64,000 nt of DNA from Cafeteria roenbergensis (Eukaryota; Sar; Bigyra; Bicosoecida; Cafeteriaceae): assembly GCA_008330645.1 (NCBI GenBank), contig VLTN01000076.1, positions 62,001-126,000 on the forward strand. The letters run 5' to 3'. A program made the position numbers and the translations under genes. How positions within the stretch are numbered: position 1 is the stretch's first letter; every line of letters starts with the position of its first letter. This document shows, piece by piece, positions 55,339 through 64,000 of the stretch. The notes beneath the pieces were generated by a model that saw nothing but the letters and a program-made list of their open reading frames with translations, was not told the DNA's origin and searched no databases.

Positions 55339-56360
55339 TCACTTGGCAGCGGCGAGCCTTGCCAGCGCTGCCGCGCGGATCACGCCGGCCGCCCTCCTGG
55401 CCGCTTCCGAGGCGGAAGCGATGGCGGCAGCGTGCGAGGCCTCTCCGTCATCTCCCGCGCCGCTGCTTGTAACGAAGGTGCGCAGGGGCTCAGAGTCGCC
55501 TTGGCGGTGCACCACGGCCGAAACGGTGACTTGGCCGGCGGCCGACCCGTCACTTCCCGAGGAGGCTGCCGCGACGATCCCGGAGGAGTCGATGCCGGCG
55601 TCCAGCAGCGCAGCGGACGCGGCGCAAACGAGCGCCGGAATCAGCTGGCAGACGGCGGCACCGGAAACAGTGCCCGACGCGTCGACGCACCCGGCTGGCG
55701 CCGCGGCCAGCGCGAGGGACACGTGAATGACGGACTTGGGGAAGCGAGTCAGCAGCAGGGCGGGCATGAGCGCGGAGCGCACTGCGGCCGCCACGGCGCG
55801 CTCGGCGTCAGACTGGCGGCCGGCCAGCGAGGACGAAGAGACGACTTCTTCCACCGGAGCAAGCTGAGCCAGAGCGTGGGACGCAGCGAGCGCCTCAGCA
55901 CCGGCGGCAGTACCGACGCCATCAGCTCCTGGCGTGCTATCCACCACCCCGCTGGTGCGGGTAGCGAGGCCGGCGGCGGCCGCAACGCGCGCGGGCAGGC
56001 TGTGGAGCGGAAGTGGTATGTGCACGTCCACCACCAGCGCCGCCGCCTCGCTGAACACGGCCTGTGCTGGGGCAGAGGCGCGCGGACCGAACCTGCGCGA
56101 AGCGACAAGATTGGCACGGCTTGTCACGGCAGTCATGCATGCGGCTGAGGGCACGTGTCAGACAGCGAGAGTCTCGACGAGTGAGCTGGCCACGCGCCCG
56201 AGGCTCACACGGACGCCACCGCAGTGAAGCCGCCCACCTGCACAACGGACGACCCGTCTGCAGCCTCGCCTCCCGTGCCGACCTGGACTCCTGCGGCGAA
56301 AGGCGGGGCATGGAGGAAGCCAAGGCGCGCCCCTTGGCCATCAGCCTGCGGCCTGGACAT
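55339..56360 (-). CDS. Exosome RNase PH-type subunit (MTR3/RRP46/RRP41-like)
   Basis: Minus-strand exons 56360-56209 and 56092-55339 give 301 residues. The splice restores the family motif: DGSSVVQVGGFTAVASV in exon 1 runs into FGPRASAPAQ in exon 2, as in GNTKVLASVYGPR of RNase PH-like subunits. AALVVDVHIPLP then matches the next beta strand. The second half has SVIHVSLALAA and PALVCAASAALLDAGI (compare LNAACMALVDAGV in RRP46). The protein would form part of the six-member exosome ring that threads RNA to Rrp44/Rrp6. Catalytic residues of archaeal Rrp41 are not evident, as expected for eukaryotic ring subunits. Which subunit it is cannot be decided; MTR3 or RRP46 fit best. An insert with Ser-rich sequence (VVSSSSLAGRQSDAE) lies mid-protein. 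Confidence 0.78.
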
Positions 56361-56830
56361 GGCGCCGTGCTGGCGCGAGCCCCACCGCTCAGGAGACACA
56401 AACCAGGGACGAAACAAACTACATCCCCAGGGTGCTACCCCCCTCCCCCCTCCACGTCCTACGCCCCCCCCCGTCGCCACAGGCTCTGATGGTCGAAAAT
56501 CGGCGCCTTTGTCGGACTGCTCATCGCGCGCGCCACCTCGGAACCCTGGCTCTCACGAAGGCCACCAGACATTGAAAGCGACGGGCGACCTGGCTCGGGC
56601 GTCTCAGCAACGCCGGCAGCGGTCCGAGCACAAGCCCTGGAGTCGTGCGCCTCGCCGAGCGAGGCGGCGCGATGCACCTCGCGCAATGTTTGCGGGCGGG
56701 AAAGACCGCCAAGCAGAGCCGCCTGCGATCGACGGACGGCTGTCGTCGCCAAACCCCAACAACCGGCCAAGCCAGAACAGATTTGCAGCGACCGGCGCGC
56801 AGGCAAACCGGCACTTCTCATCCCAGCGCC
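56361..56830. other. Divergent intergenic region (exosome subunit / prohibitin-2)
   Basis: 470 bp with interrupted C-runs at about 56439-56475, presumed to hold both promoters. No other element was recognised. Confidence 0.4.
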
Positions 56831-58354
56831 ATGGCCTCCCGCGTGCCAAAGATCAACCCCGGCGCCGTCGTGGCGGCAGCAGCTGGTGTCGGCGGCCTGG
56901 CGGGCCTCGGCTACCTCGGGTACAACTCCATCTACAGCGGTGAGGCGAGCGCGTGGCGTCAGGTGCGAGGCGGGACAGCGCCTCCCGGCCTGCACGCAAA
57001 GGCCTCTCTTGGCCGCCTTGCAAGCTGGGCGCCTCGCCGCAACAGCGGATGCCGTGCGGCCCTGGCCCGCTGCGCTGCCTTCCTTCCTCCCTGAGCCCTC
57101 GGGGCAATCGCGCGCGACGGGGCCGTCCGGCTGGAGGAAGTTCCGCGGTCGAACGCCCGCCAAAGCCAAAAGCGCCCGCTGCCAGCACCGCCCCGGCGGC
57201 GCCGAGCCGCCCCCGGGTCCTTCTTCCCCCACCCCCCAAGGAAGGGGAGAGAAGGCTTCGCAATGGCAATCCGCTTTGCAATTGGTGCAGCTGCCATGCT
57301 CCAGCAAGCTCCGGAGAGACCAATCGCGGCGCGCCGAGCAGCGCATCCCCGCGCCCCAGCTCCCCCCAACCTGGCCCCAGGCCCTTGGGATCGCTGCCAA
57401 CGTCATGGCATCAGTACCCTTGCGTCCGATGCCCTCCCCGGCCTGTCGCTGCCGGGAGACCGCTTTCGTGCTGCTGGGAAGCGTGGCGCCGTCGCGCGTG
57501 GCGCCTTCCCTGGCATGGCTGGGTCACGCCCCGCTTGCCCCACCCCGACCCACACCCCTCGTTGTCGTCCGCTATGCCGTCGCGCAGTCGAGGGTGGTCA
57601 GCGGGCCGTCATCTTCAACCGTCTCGTCGGTGTCCGCGACGTGGTCGTCGGCGAAGGCACTCACTTGATGATCCCCTGGTTTGACAGGCCCATCATTTTC
57701 GACATCCGGACCCGCCCGCGCCAGGTGCAGTCCCTGACCGGGTCCCGTGATCTTCAGATGGTGCAGATCAGCCTTCGTGTGCTGACCCGCCCGCAGGTGG
57801 AGCGCCTTCCCCTCATCTTTTCGACCATCGGCGAGGACTGGGAGGAGAAGATTCTGCCCTCCATCGTGAACGAGGTCCTCAAGCAGGTCATTGCTCAGTT
57901 CAACGCGTCGCAGCTTCTCACCCAGCGTGAGCAAGTGTCCAGGCGGATCCGCTCGCTGCTCGAGGAGCGCGCCCGTGACTTCCACATCGTCCTGGAGGAC
58001 GTGTCCATCACGGACTTGCAGTTCGGCCGCGAGTTCATGGGGGCCGTTGAGGCCAAGCAGGTCGCAGCGCAGGACGCCGAGCGCGCCCGCTTTATCGTGG
58101 ACAAGGCCATTCAGGACAAGAAGACGACGGTTCTTCGCGCCGAGGCAGAGGCCCGCGCCGCCGAGCTCGTCGGCGAGGCCATCAAGTCCAACCCGGGCTA
58201 CGTCCAGCTCCGCCGCATCAGCGTGGCGCGCGATATCGCCCACACCGTCAGCCGCTCCAACAACACCGTGTACCTCAGCGCCGACACCCTGCTGCTCAAC
58301 CTGCTCTCATCGGAAGGCATTGCCTCCGAGATCAAGGCCTCCGACCGCGCCTGA
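56831..58354 (+). CDS. PHB2: Prohibitin-2 (mitochondrial inner-membrane PHB complex)
   Basis: Exons 56831-56939 and 57588-58354 join in frame (codon GTC across the splice) to 291 residues, the normal length. Residues about 9-33 are the single N-terminal membrane helix (AVVAAAAGVGGLAGLGYLGY). The SPFH/PHB domain follows: VEGGQRAVIFNRLVGV, IPWFDRPIIFDIRTRPR, GSRDLQMVQISLRVLTRP, LPSIVNEVLKQVIAQFNASQ and LTQREQVSRRIR. The coiled-coil then runs to the C-terminus with EAKQVAAQDAERARFIVDKA and NPGYVQLRRI. With PHB1 it forms ring complexes in the inner membrane that guard m-AAA protease and cristae structure. The motif order (FNR, FNASQLLTQR, NPGYVQLR) separates PHB2 from PHB1. The 648-bp intron is the longest one with confident ends here. 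Confidence 0.95.
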
Positions 58355-59059
58355 GTGCGGAAAACATTCGCCCTTGATTCCCCGCGCGCCCCGACTGCCT
58401 CCTGACGGGTGGGGGAAGGGGCTGACGCCGGGGCAGCCGGTTCGCCCCCTCGAGCCACGTCCGGAATCGCGTCATCGCTGCCAAGGCTCTGGCAGCACCA
58501 GGGGCACGATCGGTGTCGGGATACCCGATGGTACGCTCGAATGCCTCGTGCCGCTCTTCTGTGAACGGAGTTGCGCACTCCTGAATGCCTGTCCGCCACT
58601 TTTTCGCGCTGACCATGGGTTTGGCCTGCTTCAACCGCCACTCGCCACACGCACTCTGAACGCCTCCCTCCCAGCCAGCATACACTGGCGCCATGCGAAG
58701 CTGCAGGAAACTGTCATCGCATGAGCACGAATGCATCTGTCACAGTGCAATTTAGTACCGTGGTGGAGTTCACGGATAAACTCAAGGGGGGTTCACGGAC
58801 TAACTATGGCAGCCACTCGAGCGGCTGGCCTGTTCCACGAGTGGCATACGCTCCGCTGACCATGACTGCGTTCGCCACGGGCCCTCCTCGAGCTGGGTGT
58901 GCTTGGAGCCAAATAGGTTGTGGGTTGTGGCCGTGTGGGCGCAAAATTGCGTCCGGCGCGTTGACTGGCCGCGACCCAGCAGCAGTGCACTCAAGTCTCT
59001 CCTGAGCCAGCTGCTGCCTGCGAGGAGCACGGATGGGGGGATATAAGTATCCTTCGGAA
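58355..59059. other. Gene-free region downstream of prohibitin-2
   Basis: About 700 bp with no conserved frame. GC is lower than in the genes. Near 58765-58800 TTCACGGA occurs twice around a short G-run, loosely like the ends of the retroelement fragments to the right, so older debris of the same element may lie here. Confidence 0.35.
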
Positions 59060-59109
59060 GGGGGGGGGGGGGGTGCTTACAACTCGTGTCACCACTCCAC
59101 ACAAGGTTT
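59060..59109 (-). mobile_element. Short 3'-terminal remnant of the same retroelement
   Basis: A G14 run and about 30 bases (AACTCGTGTCACCACTCCAC) resemble the ends at 59110 and 60755. It is a third, very short copy of the element's 3' terminus, in the same orientation. Confidence 0.55.
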
Positions 59110-60754
59110 GGGGGGGGGTCAAAAACTCGCGTCACCATACCACACACTCGATTCACAGACTCATCGAACACCAATCCAGCAACTCCATCACCGATGAATC
59201 ACAAACCGCGCCAAACCCGCAATCCCAAGTCTCAAGTCCCAGATCCCTGCCATCACACTGCCTCGAGTCGCCACTCAGCCGCCCCTGCTCACCGCATACG
59301 CTCCACCTGCTGTCGCAGGTACTGCGTCTGCCCGATCAGCTGGGTCGCCAGTCCCTTGGCGATGACCTCGTTCAGCCTCGACAGCCAGCGGAAGGCCCAG
59401 CGCGCACGCTCCCTCGGCCGGTCGCCGAAGGCCGTGTCCGCCACCTTCTTGAGGAAGGCGAAGGCCGCCGGTCCCATGCGTCCCGTGGTCGTGACGACGA
59501 AGGGCACAATGGAGCTCAAGTTGTCCTTTGTAGCTGAGCTCTTCTTGTACTCCCTCATCTTGTCATTCTCACGGCGCTCGAGAAAGGCGTCCATGCTCTG
59601 CAGGCCCTGCGTCACGTAGGACTTGCTCACTGCCGAGGTGATCTGCACGTCGACGAGACGGGTGGTCTCGAAGTCGACGTGCACCCGCAGGTCCGGTCGC
59701 TTGCGCGCGGCCTCGCTGGACCCCGGCTGGGACCCGAAGCGCGTCTGCCCGTCCTGCCAGCTGGAGGGCTCCACCACCGACTGTAGTCCCGCCGAGCGCA
59801 CCGCCGCGTGCAGGACGTCACGGACGTCGTTGTGCGCCCGGATGGTGGAGCCCTTGCCGCAGCGGCAGCGCGCCAGGTGGTGCGCCACGCCCGAGACCCC
59901 GCCGATGTGGACGGTGCCTCTCGCGGTGGTGTCCCGCTGCACGCACGCGCAGTTGATCGACACGCCGTCCGGCACCACGTGGTCGGCCTCGGAGGCTCCG
60001 ATGCGGTAGCGGGTGACCACCGCGAACTCCTCGTCTGTGAGTCCGCGGGGCCCCATCATCGTGTTGCGGAGCCAGTAGTGCGTTCCCGGCACGCACGCCT
60101 CTCGGAACGCGACCAGGTCGCTCATGACGCGCAGCATGGCCAGGTCGTCGATGTTGGCGATGCGCTTCTCCGGCGTGCCCTTGGCCATCGCCTCGGCCCT
60201 GCAGCGTGCTGTGCAGGCCCTGCGCGCCTTGGCCAGACGGCGCAGGAAGTCGCACTCGTGCTTGATGCGCAGCATGTCGTCGTGGTGTAGCATCATCTTG
60301 CGCTGCCAGGGCGCCTCGGTCTGCTCGTTCGCCCGCGCCGTCACCCCGTCGCCGTACAGGCACTTGCGGAGCTTGGCCTTCAGGTCATCCGACAGCACGC
60401 CCAAGGTGTCGGGCAAGAAGCCTTCGAACCCTGTCGCTGCGGCCAGGCAGCGGGCTCCCTTGCATGCCCTGATGAACTCCTCCACCAGGTTTGCAGTTGC
60501 CTCCATGTCATCCGACGACTCGTCGTCAGATCCGAGCTCCATCATCGCCTCCAGCGCCAGCTCCTCGATCTCGGCGCGCAGCTCTTCCAGGCCCTCGACA
60601 GCCCCCGCGATGTCCGACCTCCACACGTGCGCCAGCTGGTAGCGCTTCTCCACCCTGGCGGCATGAAGGTCGGCCCCCTTGCCTACGACGCAGTCCTTGT
60701 CCGGCCTGAAGTACCGTGCCTCGGTGCAGGCGTCCTTGTACAATGAACATCGTT
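59110..60754 (-). mobile_element. Retroelement fragment, probably non-LTR (LINE-like) C-terminal part
   Basis: One open frame runs on the minus strand from about 60750 to 59289. It resembles the C-terminal region downstream of reverse transcriptase in LINE-like elements of protists: a Cys/His zinc-binding cluster (CAC...HHLARCRC), an RAHNDVRDVLHAAV segment, KRPDLRVHVDFETTRLVDVQI (PD-(D/E)XK-like pattern) and a final amphipathic region ending in WLSRLNEVIAKGLATQLIG. No reverse transcriptase core is present, so the copy is 5'-truncated. The 3' end lies at a G-run followed by TCAAAAACTCGCGTCACC on the plus strand. Its end is repeated at 60755. The class is uncertain; it is a fossil fragment whichever class applies. 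Confidence 0.55.
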
Positions 60755-61180
60755 GGGGGGGGTCGAAAACTCGCGTAACCATGCCACACATTCGATTCAC
60801 AGACTCATCAAGAACCAGTCCAGCAACTCCATCACCGATGAATCACAAACCCCGCCAAACCCACAATCCCAAGTCCCAAGTCCCAGATCATTCCCATCAC
60901 ACTGCCACGAGTCGCCACTCAGCCGCCCCTGCTCACCGCATACGCTCCACCTGCTGTCGCAGGTACTGCGTCTGCCCGATCAGCTGGGTCGCCAGTCCCT
61001 TGGCGATGACCTCGTTCAGCCTCGACAGCCAGCGGAAGGCCCAGCGCGCACGCTCCCTCGGCCGGTCGCCGAAGGCCGTGTCCGCCACCTTCTTGAGGAA
61101 GGCGAAGGCCGCCGGTCCCATGCGTCCCGTGGTCGTGATGACGAAGGGCACAATGGAGCTCATGTTGTCATTTGAGGCCG
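60755..61180 (-). mobile_element. Second, shorter copy of the same retroelement's 3' end
   Basis: About 425 bp nearly identical to 59110-59535 (offset 1,645), in the same orientation and abutting the truncated end of the longer copy. It carries only the last part of the coding region and the 3' tail. The few differences, mostly in the tail, suggest both insertions are recent. Confidence 0.7.
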
Positions 61181-61827
61181 ATACTTTGGCGCGAGCGTCG
61201 GAGCGATGGTGAAACGGCCCGCATGTCCCGCGCTTCCCGTCAGGCAACAACAATTCCCTCTTGCAAACCCGCACGGCGGCAGGGCTGGCTCCGGGGAAGC
61301 ATCACGGCCTGCAGGAGGGCAAGGGGCGCCTCTACCGGCGCCGAAGACAGCTGCAAGCTCTGCTGCTGGTTTGTTGGGGGCTTTGGAGCAGGACAGGGAC
61401 GAGGCGGCAGGCACAGAGAGGCGGAACCAGCGGCGGACGACTGAAGAGCACTGCCTCCTCCCGCAACCTTGCGTCGGGCGAGCGCTTCGGCGGCTTCGGA
61501 GCCCGGCAGAGTCAACTCAAGACTGCGAATCACAGGGTGTGAGTTCCCGGCTCAGTCCAACCCAACTACGATCTTGCCCACGCGCCCGGAGAACGACACT
61601 CTCTGCCACTCTCGCAGTCTCAACCCGCTCCTGAGAACCAAGTGAGGGGGGCGCCATGTGCTGCATCGTCGTATCACAAGTCGTTTGCGCAGCCTCGGGG
61701 ACGCGCGTTGTGACTGGGGTGCGGGCCGTCGGTGCGGCGCGTGCCGTCTGCCGGCTTGCCCGACTTTTGCACCCGCTCACCTTTGCCTCCCGCCCGCTTC
61801 CCCGCAGTGGCCGACCACGGCGCGGAT
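61181..61827. other. Upstream region of the terminal gene
   Basis: 647 bp. A strong acceptor-like sequence (CGCTTCCCCGCAG at 61795-61807) ends 20 bases before the first ATG of the next gene, so a 5' exon probably lies here. Possible donors are GTGAGT near 61540 and GTGAGG near 61644. No exon can be fixed. Confidence 0.35.
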
Positions 61828-64000
61828 ATGGGAAGCAGAACCAGTTCGACTGACAGCGGCTTGTCCCCCGCGGCAGGGGCGGTCGCGGCCCCGCAAGCCG
61901 GCGCTGTGGAAGCGAGCATCTACGCAACTCCTGAGCCTCAGCGCTGCGCCGACCTCGGCCCTGGCAATGCCGTGCAAGCCGGTGCAGCTCCTGCCGCTGC
62001 GGCTCCCGAACACAACGTGCCGCCCCGGGTGGAACAGCCGGCCGCAGCCGGCGCGGCTCGCCCCGAGACCGTGGGCGACAAGGCCGCGCGCCTGCGCAAC
62101 AAGCCCACACTCACCGCCCATGACCACCTGGAGCGGCTGGAGGAGCTAGCGCGAGTGAGGCAGGCCTTCCAACGCATCACCGAGGGCGCCGCCGACGCCA
62201 TCGCCCGGGCCTTCCACGATGCCAAGCAGCGCAAACGCAGCGGCGACGACAGGCCGCTTCAGGCCATCACGCAGGAGTGCATGGGCCGCTTGCGGGGCGG
62301 CGAGAGCCTCCAGGTGGTGAACGCAGGCATCGCGGGCGGCGTCAAGGTGGCAGACCCCAGCAGGGGGGCCTTCTTCAAGATCGCCGAGGACACGGTGGGC
62401 ATCTACAAAGGCTCCTCGGTGATGGCGGACAAGGCGGCCAAGCACGAGCTGGCCATGCTCACGCACCTCCACGAGGCGGACGCGGCGCGGCTGCTGACGG
62501 TGCCGCTGGCGTCGTGCGTGGACGTGACGGTGCGCGACGCGGCTGGTCGGCCGGAGCGGGTGTACCGCGTGCAGGGCTTCTCGCGGCACGCGGTCAGCGC
62601 GGACACGCTGCGGGTGGGATCGGACAATGGTCGTGTCACACTGCACGTGTGCGCGGCGCTGGACGGCGTGGCGGAGGAGCTGGCGGCGGCACTGCACCTG
62701 GCCCCGAGTCTGATGTCTCCCAGCTCTGGAGAATTCACGCGTCACGAGTACCGGAGGGTGCGGGGCGTCAGGGACCCGGACGGCTTCCCGCGGCTGGGCC
62801 CGGCCACGGACGCGCTGCTGGAGAGCGTGGGGGCGGGGCGGCATGCGGCTGAGAGCTCGGGGGTGTGCGCGCAGGTGGAGGCGGAGCACGGCGTGGTGCT
62901 GGACCCGCTGCGGCCGGTGCACGCGGAGCACAGCGCCACTGTGGCCAGAGATGCCGGTGGCGTGCCGACTCGTCTGCCGTTCGACGTGGAGCTGCACGCG
63001 CTGCCGTGGGGCGAGGTGGTGCTGCTGGACACGCACCGGCTGTGCATCCCCGACGTGACCGGCGGCGGGACGGCGACGGCTGGCCAGGTGGCGATCGTGT
63101 GGGCCGCTGCGGCCGGAGCTCTGTCTGGCGCTGAAGGTGACTGCGGCGGGGCAGCTGCGGGTGATTTGACCTCGTCCTCGCCGGTGCTGCGAGTGGTGGA
63201 GCTGCCGGAGGGCGACTTGACTGACGCTGCCTTGGCCACGCTGGCCGCTCGGGAGACTGGGCTCTTGACGGGCGCCACCGCTCCTGCGTGGAGCGCAGTC
63301 AAGCTGGGCCTGCTGGCGGCGTGCTGCGGGGTGGCGGTGCTGCAGTCGAGGTACGGGGCGATCCGAGTGCTCCTGCCACGGCCTGGGCAGTACTGGCGCG
63401 CGGATCACCTGACGGCGCTGTTCCGTCCCGAGGCAGCGGCCGTACTGCGGGAGGCGGGGGCGGAGCCGTTATCACCGGATGCCCTGATGGCAGGTGGTGG
63501 GGATACGGAGGGTCGCGCGATGGGCAGGCTTGTGGCTGCGGGCGGCGTATTGCTGGGCGCCGAAAACGTGGGCCTGGCGGCGGACGCGGTGCAGGAGCGT
63601 TTGGTCGAGAGCTGGCGACAGGGGCGGGCTGATGACGTTGCGTCGGTGCGGCGAGCGGTCAAGGCCGGCCTTCACTGCCGCGGGCTGGGGCTGCGGCACG
63701 CATGGCGGGTGCTGGGCGCGATGCTGAGCCAAGCAGGGGAGCCCGGCGGTGTGGGGCTGCCTCCATCGGTGCTGCGCGCCGCTGCGGCGTGCGCGAGCCT
63801 GCCGAGCCCCGGGTCGAGCGGGGCAGCGGCGCTGGAGGGTCTGGTGTTGGAGGGAGCCGCGGGTGGCGCCGACGCGGATGCGGACTGGCTGCTGGCTTGC
63901 TGCGTGGCCCGGGGCGTGGCGGCTAGGGGGCGCGGCGTACCGATGGCGACGGCGGCGCTGGTGGGCCGGGCAGCGGCCGCTGGCGGTAGTGCCGTCGGGC
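61828..64000 (+). CDS. 5' part of a large gene, possibly with a CLU (clustered mitochondria/eIF3-p135-type) domain; runs off the window
   Basis: The frame is open from 61714 to the end of the window with no stop; the first ATG is 61828, giving at least 724 residues. After an Ala-rich N-terminus comes a charged helical region (HDHLERLEELARVRQAFQRI), then IAGGVKVADPSRGAFFKIAED, HELAMLTHL and YRVQGFSRHAVSADTLRVGS. A segment PFDVELHALPWGEVVLLDTH follows. The order (a Y-R-V-x-x-x-S block, then VGSDNGRV, then an E-x-H...LLDTHR block) recalls the CLU domain, in which YGSxDxG and DGRxYLLDxxRxxP motifs occur. The match is by eye and weak. CLU proteins bind mRNAs for mitochondrial proteins and control mitochondrial distribution. 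The rest is Ala-rich. A 5' exon may precede it. Confidence 0.5.
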   Translation, partial: MGSRTSSTDSGLSPAAGAVAAPQAGAVEASIYATPEPQRCADLGPGNAVQAGAAPAAAAPEHNVPPRVEQPAAAGAARPETVGDKAARLRNKPTLTAHDHLERLEELARVRQAFQRITEGAADAIARAFHDAKQRKRSGDDRPLQAITQECMGRLRGGESLQVVNAGIAGGVKVADPSRGAFFKIAEDTVGIYKGSSVMADKAAKHELAMLTHLHEADAARLLTVPLASCVDVTVRDAAGRPERVYRVQGFSRHAVSADTLRVGSDNGRVTLHVCAALDGVAEELAAALHLAPSLMSPSSGEFTRHEYRRVRGVRDPDGFPRLGPATDALLESVGAGRHAAESSGVCAQVEAEHGVVLDPLRPVHAEHSATVARDAGGVPTRLPFDVELHALPWGEVVLLDTHRLCIPDVTGGGTATAGQVAIVWAAAAGALSGAEGDCGGAAAGDLTSSSPVLRVVELPEGDLTDAALATLAARETGLLTGATAPAWSAVKLGLLAACCGVAVLQSRYGAIRVLLPRPGQYWRADHLTALFRPEAAAVLREAGAEPLSPDALMAGGGDTEGRAMGRLVAAGGVLLGAENVGLAADAVQERLVESWRQGRADDVASVRRAVKAGLHCRGLGLRHAWRVLGAMLSQAGEPGGVGLPPSVLRAAAACASLPSPGSSGAAALEGLVLEGAAGGADADADWLLACCVARGVAARGRGVPMATAALVGRAAAAGGSAVG

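Noticed and set aside
59110-61180. Direct repeats of about 420 bp flanking 1.2 kb could be read as LTRs
   Set aside because: The repeats contain the end of the coding region, sit at a G-rich tail and show no TG...CA ends or primer-binding site. Two truncated copies of one element in tandem fit better.
62146-63408. 420-codon minus-strand frame over the terminal gene
   Set aside because: Its translation is Arg/His/Pro-rich, typical of an antisense shadow. The plus frame is open to the window end with conserved-looking blocks.
1-64000. CRISPR arrays, bacterial operons, Shine-Dalgarno sites
   Set aside because: None was seen; the sequence is clearly nuclear eukaryotic, with introns and eukaryote-specific complexes.
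1-64000. Integrated virophage or large-virus segment
   Set aside because: No AT-rich island, capsid, packaging ATPase, integrase or polymerase gene was recognised. Composition is uniform apart from the 58.4-61.2 kb region.

Overview
This is a GC-rich stretch of nuclear DNA from a unicellular eukaryote. The evidence is: genes split by short spliceosomal introns (about 100-650 bp, nearly all GTGAGN...GCAG); core eukaryotic proteins (Tom40, RNA polymerase II Rpb4, prohibitin-2, PLRG1/PRL1, an exosome RNase PH-type subunit, an RBBP4/MSI1-type WD protein, a glutamine-dependent carbamoyl-phosphate synthase); and an 81-nt tRNA-Leu with no encoded CCA. Alanine-rich, low-complexity insertions interrupt many conserved proteins. 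No photosynthesis gene is present. The mix of LRR/GCC2-GCC3 membrane receptors and high GC would suit a heterotrophic stramenopile such as a bicosoecid, but that is only a guess; a haptophyte or another high-GC protist is not excluded.

Layout. 0-4.6 kb: an SGNH/GDSL hydrolase (-) and Tom40 (+), head to head. 4.6-18.2 kb: two tandem, same-strand giant membrane receptors (signal peptide, LRRs, Cys-rich GCC2/GCC3 modules, about 8-9 membrane helices). They share an almost identical tract of about 870 bp in otherwise diverged genes, and the second copy has one extra base inside that tract. 18.7-27.5 kb: one gene for an unrecognised alanine-rich protein of about 2,890 residues. 27.8-29.0 kb: a small membrane protein and tRNA-Leu(CAA). 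29.3-35.3 kb: carbamoyl-phosphate synthase, GATase fused to synthetase, four or five exons. 36.2-39.97 kb: Rpb4, a secreted EGF-like protein (-) and a nucleoside hydrolase (+). 40.8-43.5 kb: RBBP4-like WD protein (-, four exons). 44.1-50.3 kb: a six-TM K+ channel with a CNBD-like domain, a very long disordered tail and a C-terminal hydrophobic anchor. 50.6-58.4 kb: an alpha/beta hydrolase, a small coiled-coil/TM-like protein (-), PLRG1/PRL1, an exosome subunit (-) and prohibitin-2. 59.1-61.2 kb: retroelement fragments, probably non-LTR. 61.8 kb to the end: the 5' part of a gene with a possible CLU-type domain that runs off the window.

The genes do not form one pathway. Several adjacent pairs are divergent with short shared upstream regions, so they may share promoters. 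Mitochondrial functions recur (Tom40, prohibitin-2, possibly the synthase and the terminal CLU-like gene), but this may be chance. Exon boundaries were deduced by reading splice consensus, reading frame and conserved motifs by eye. No transcript or database search was available.
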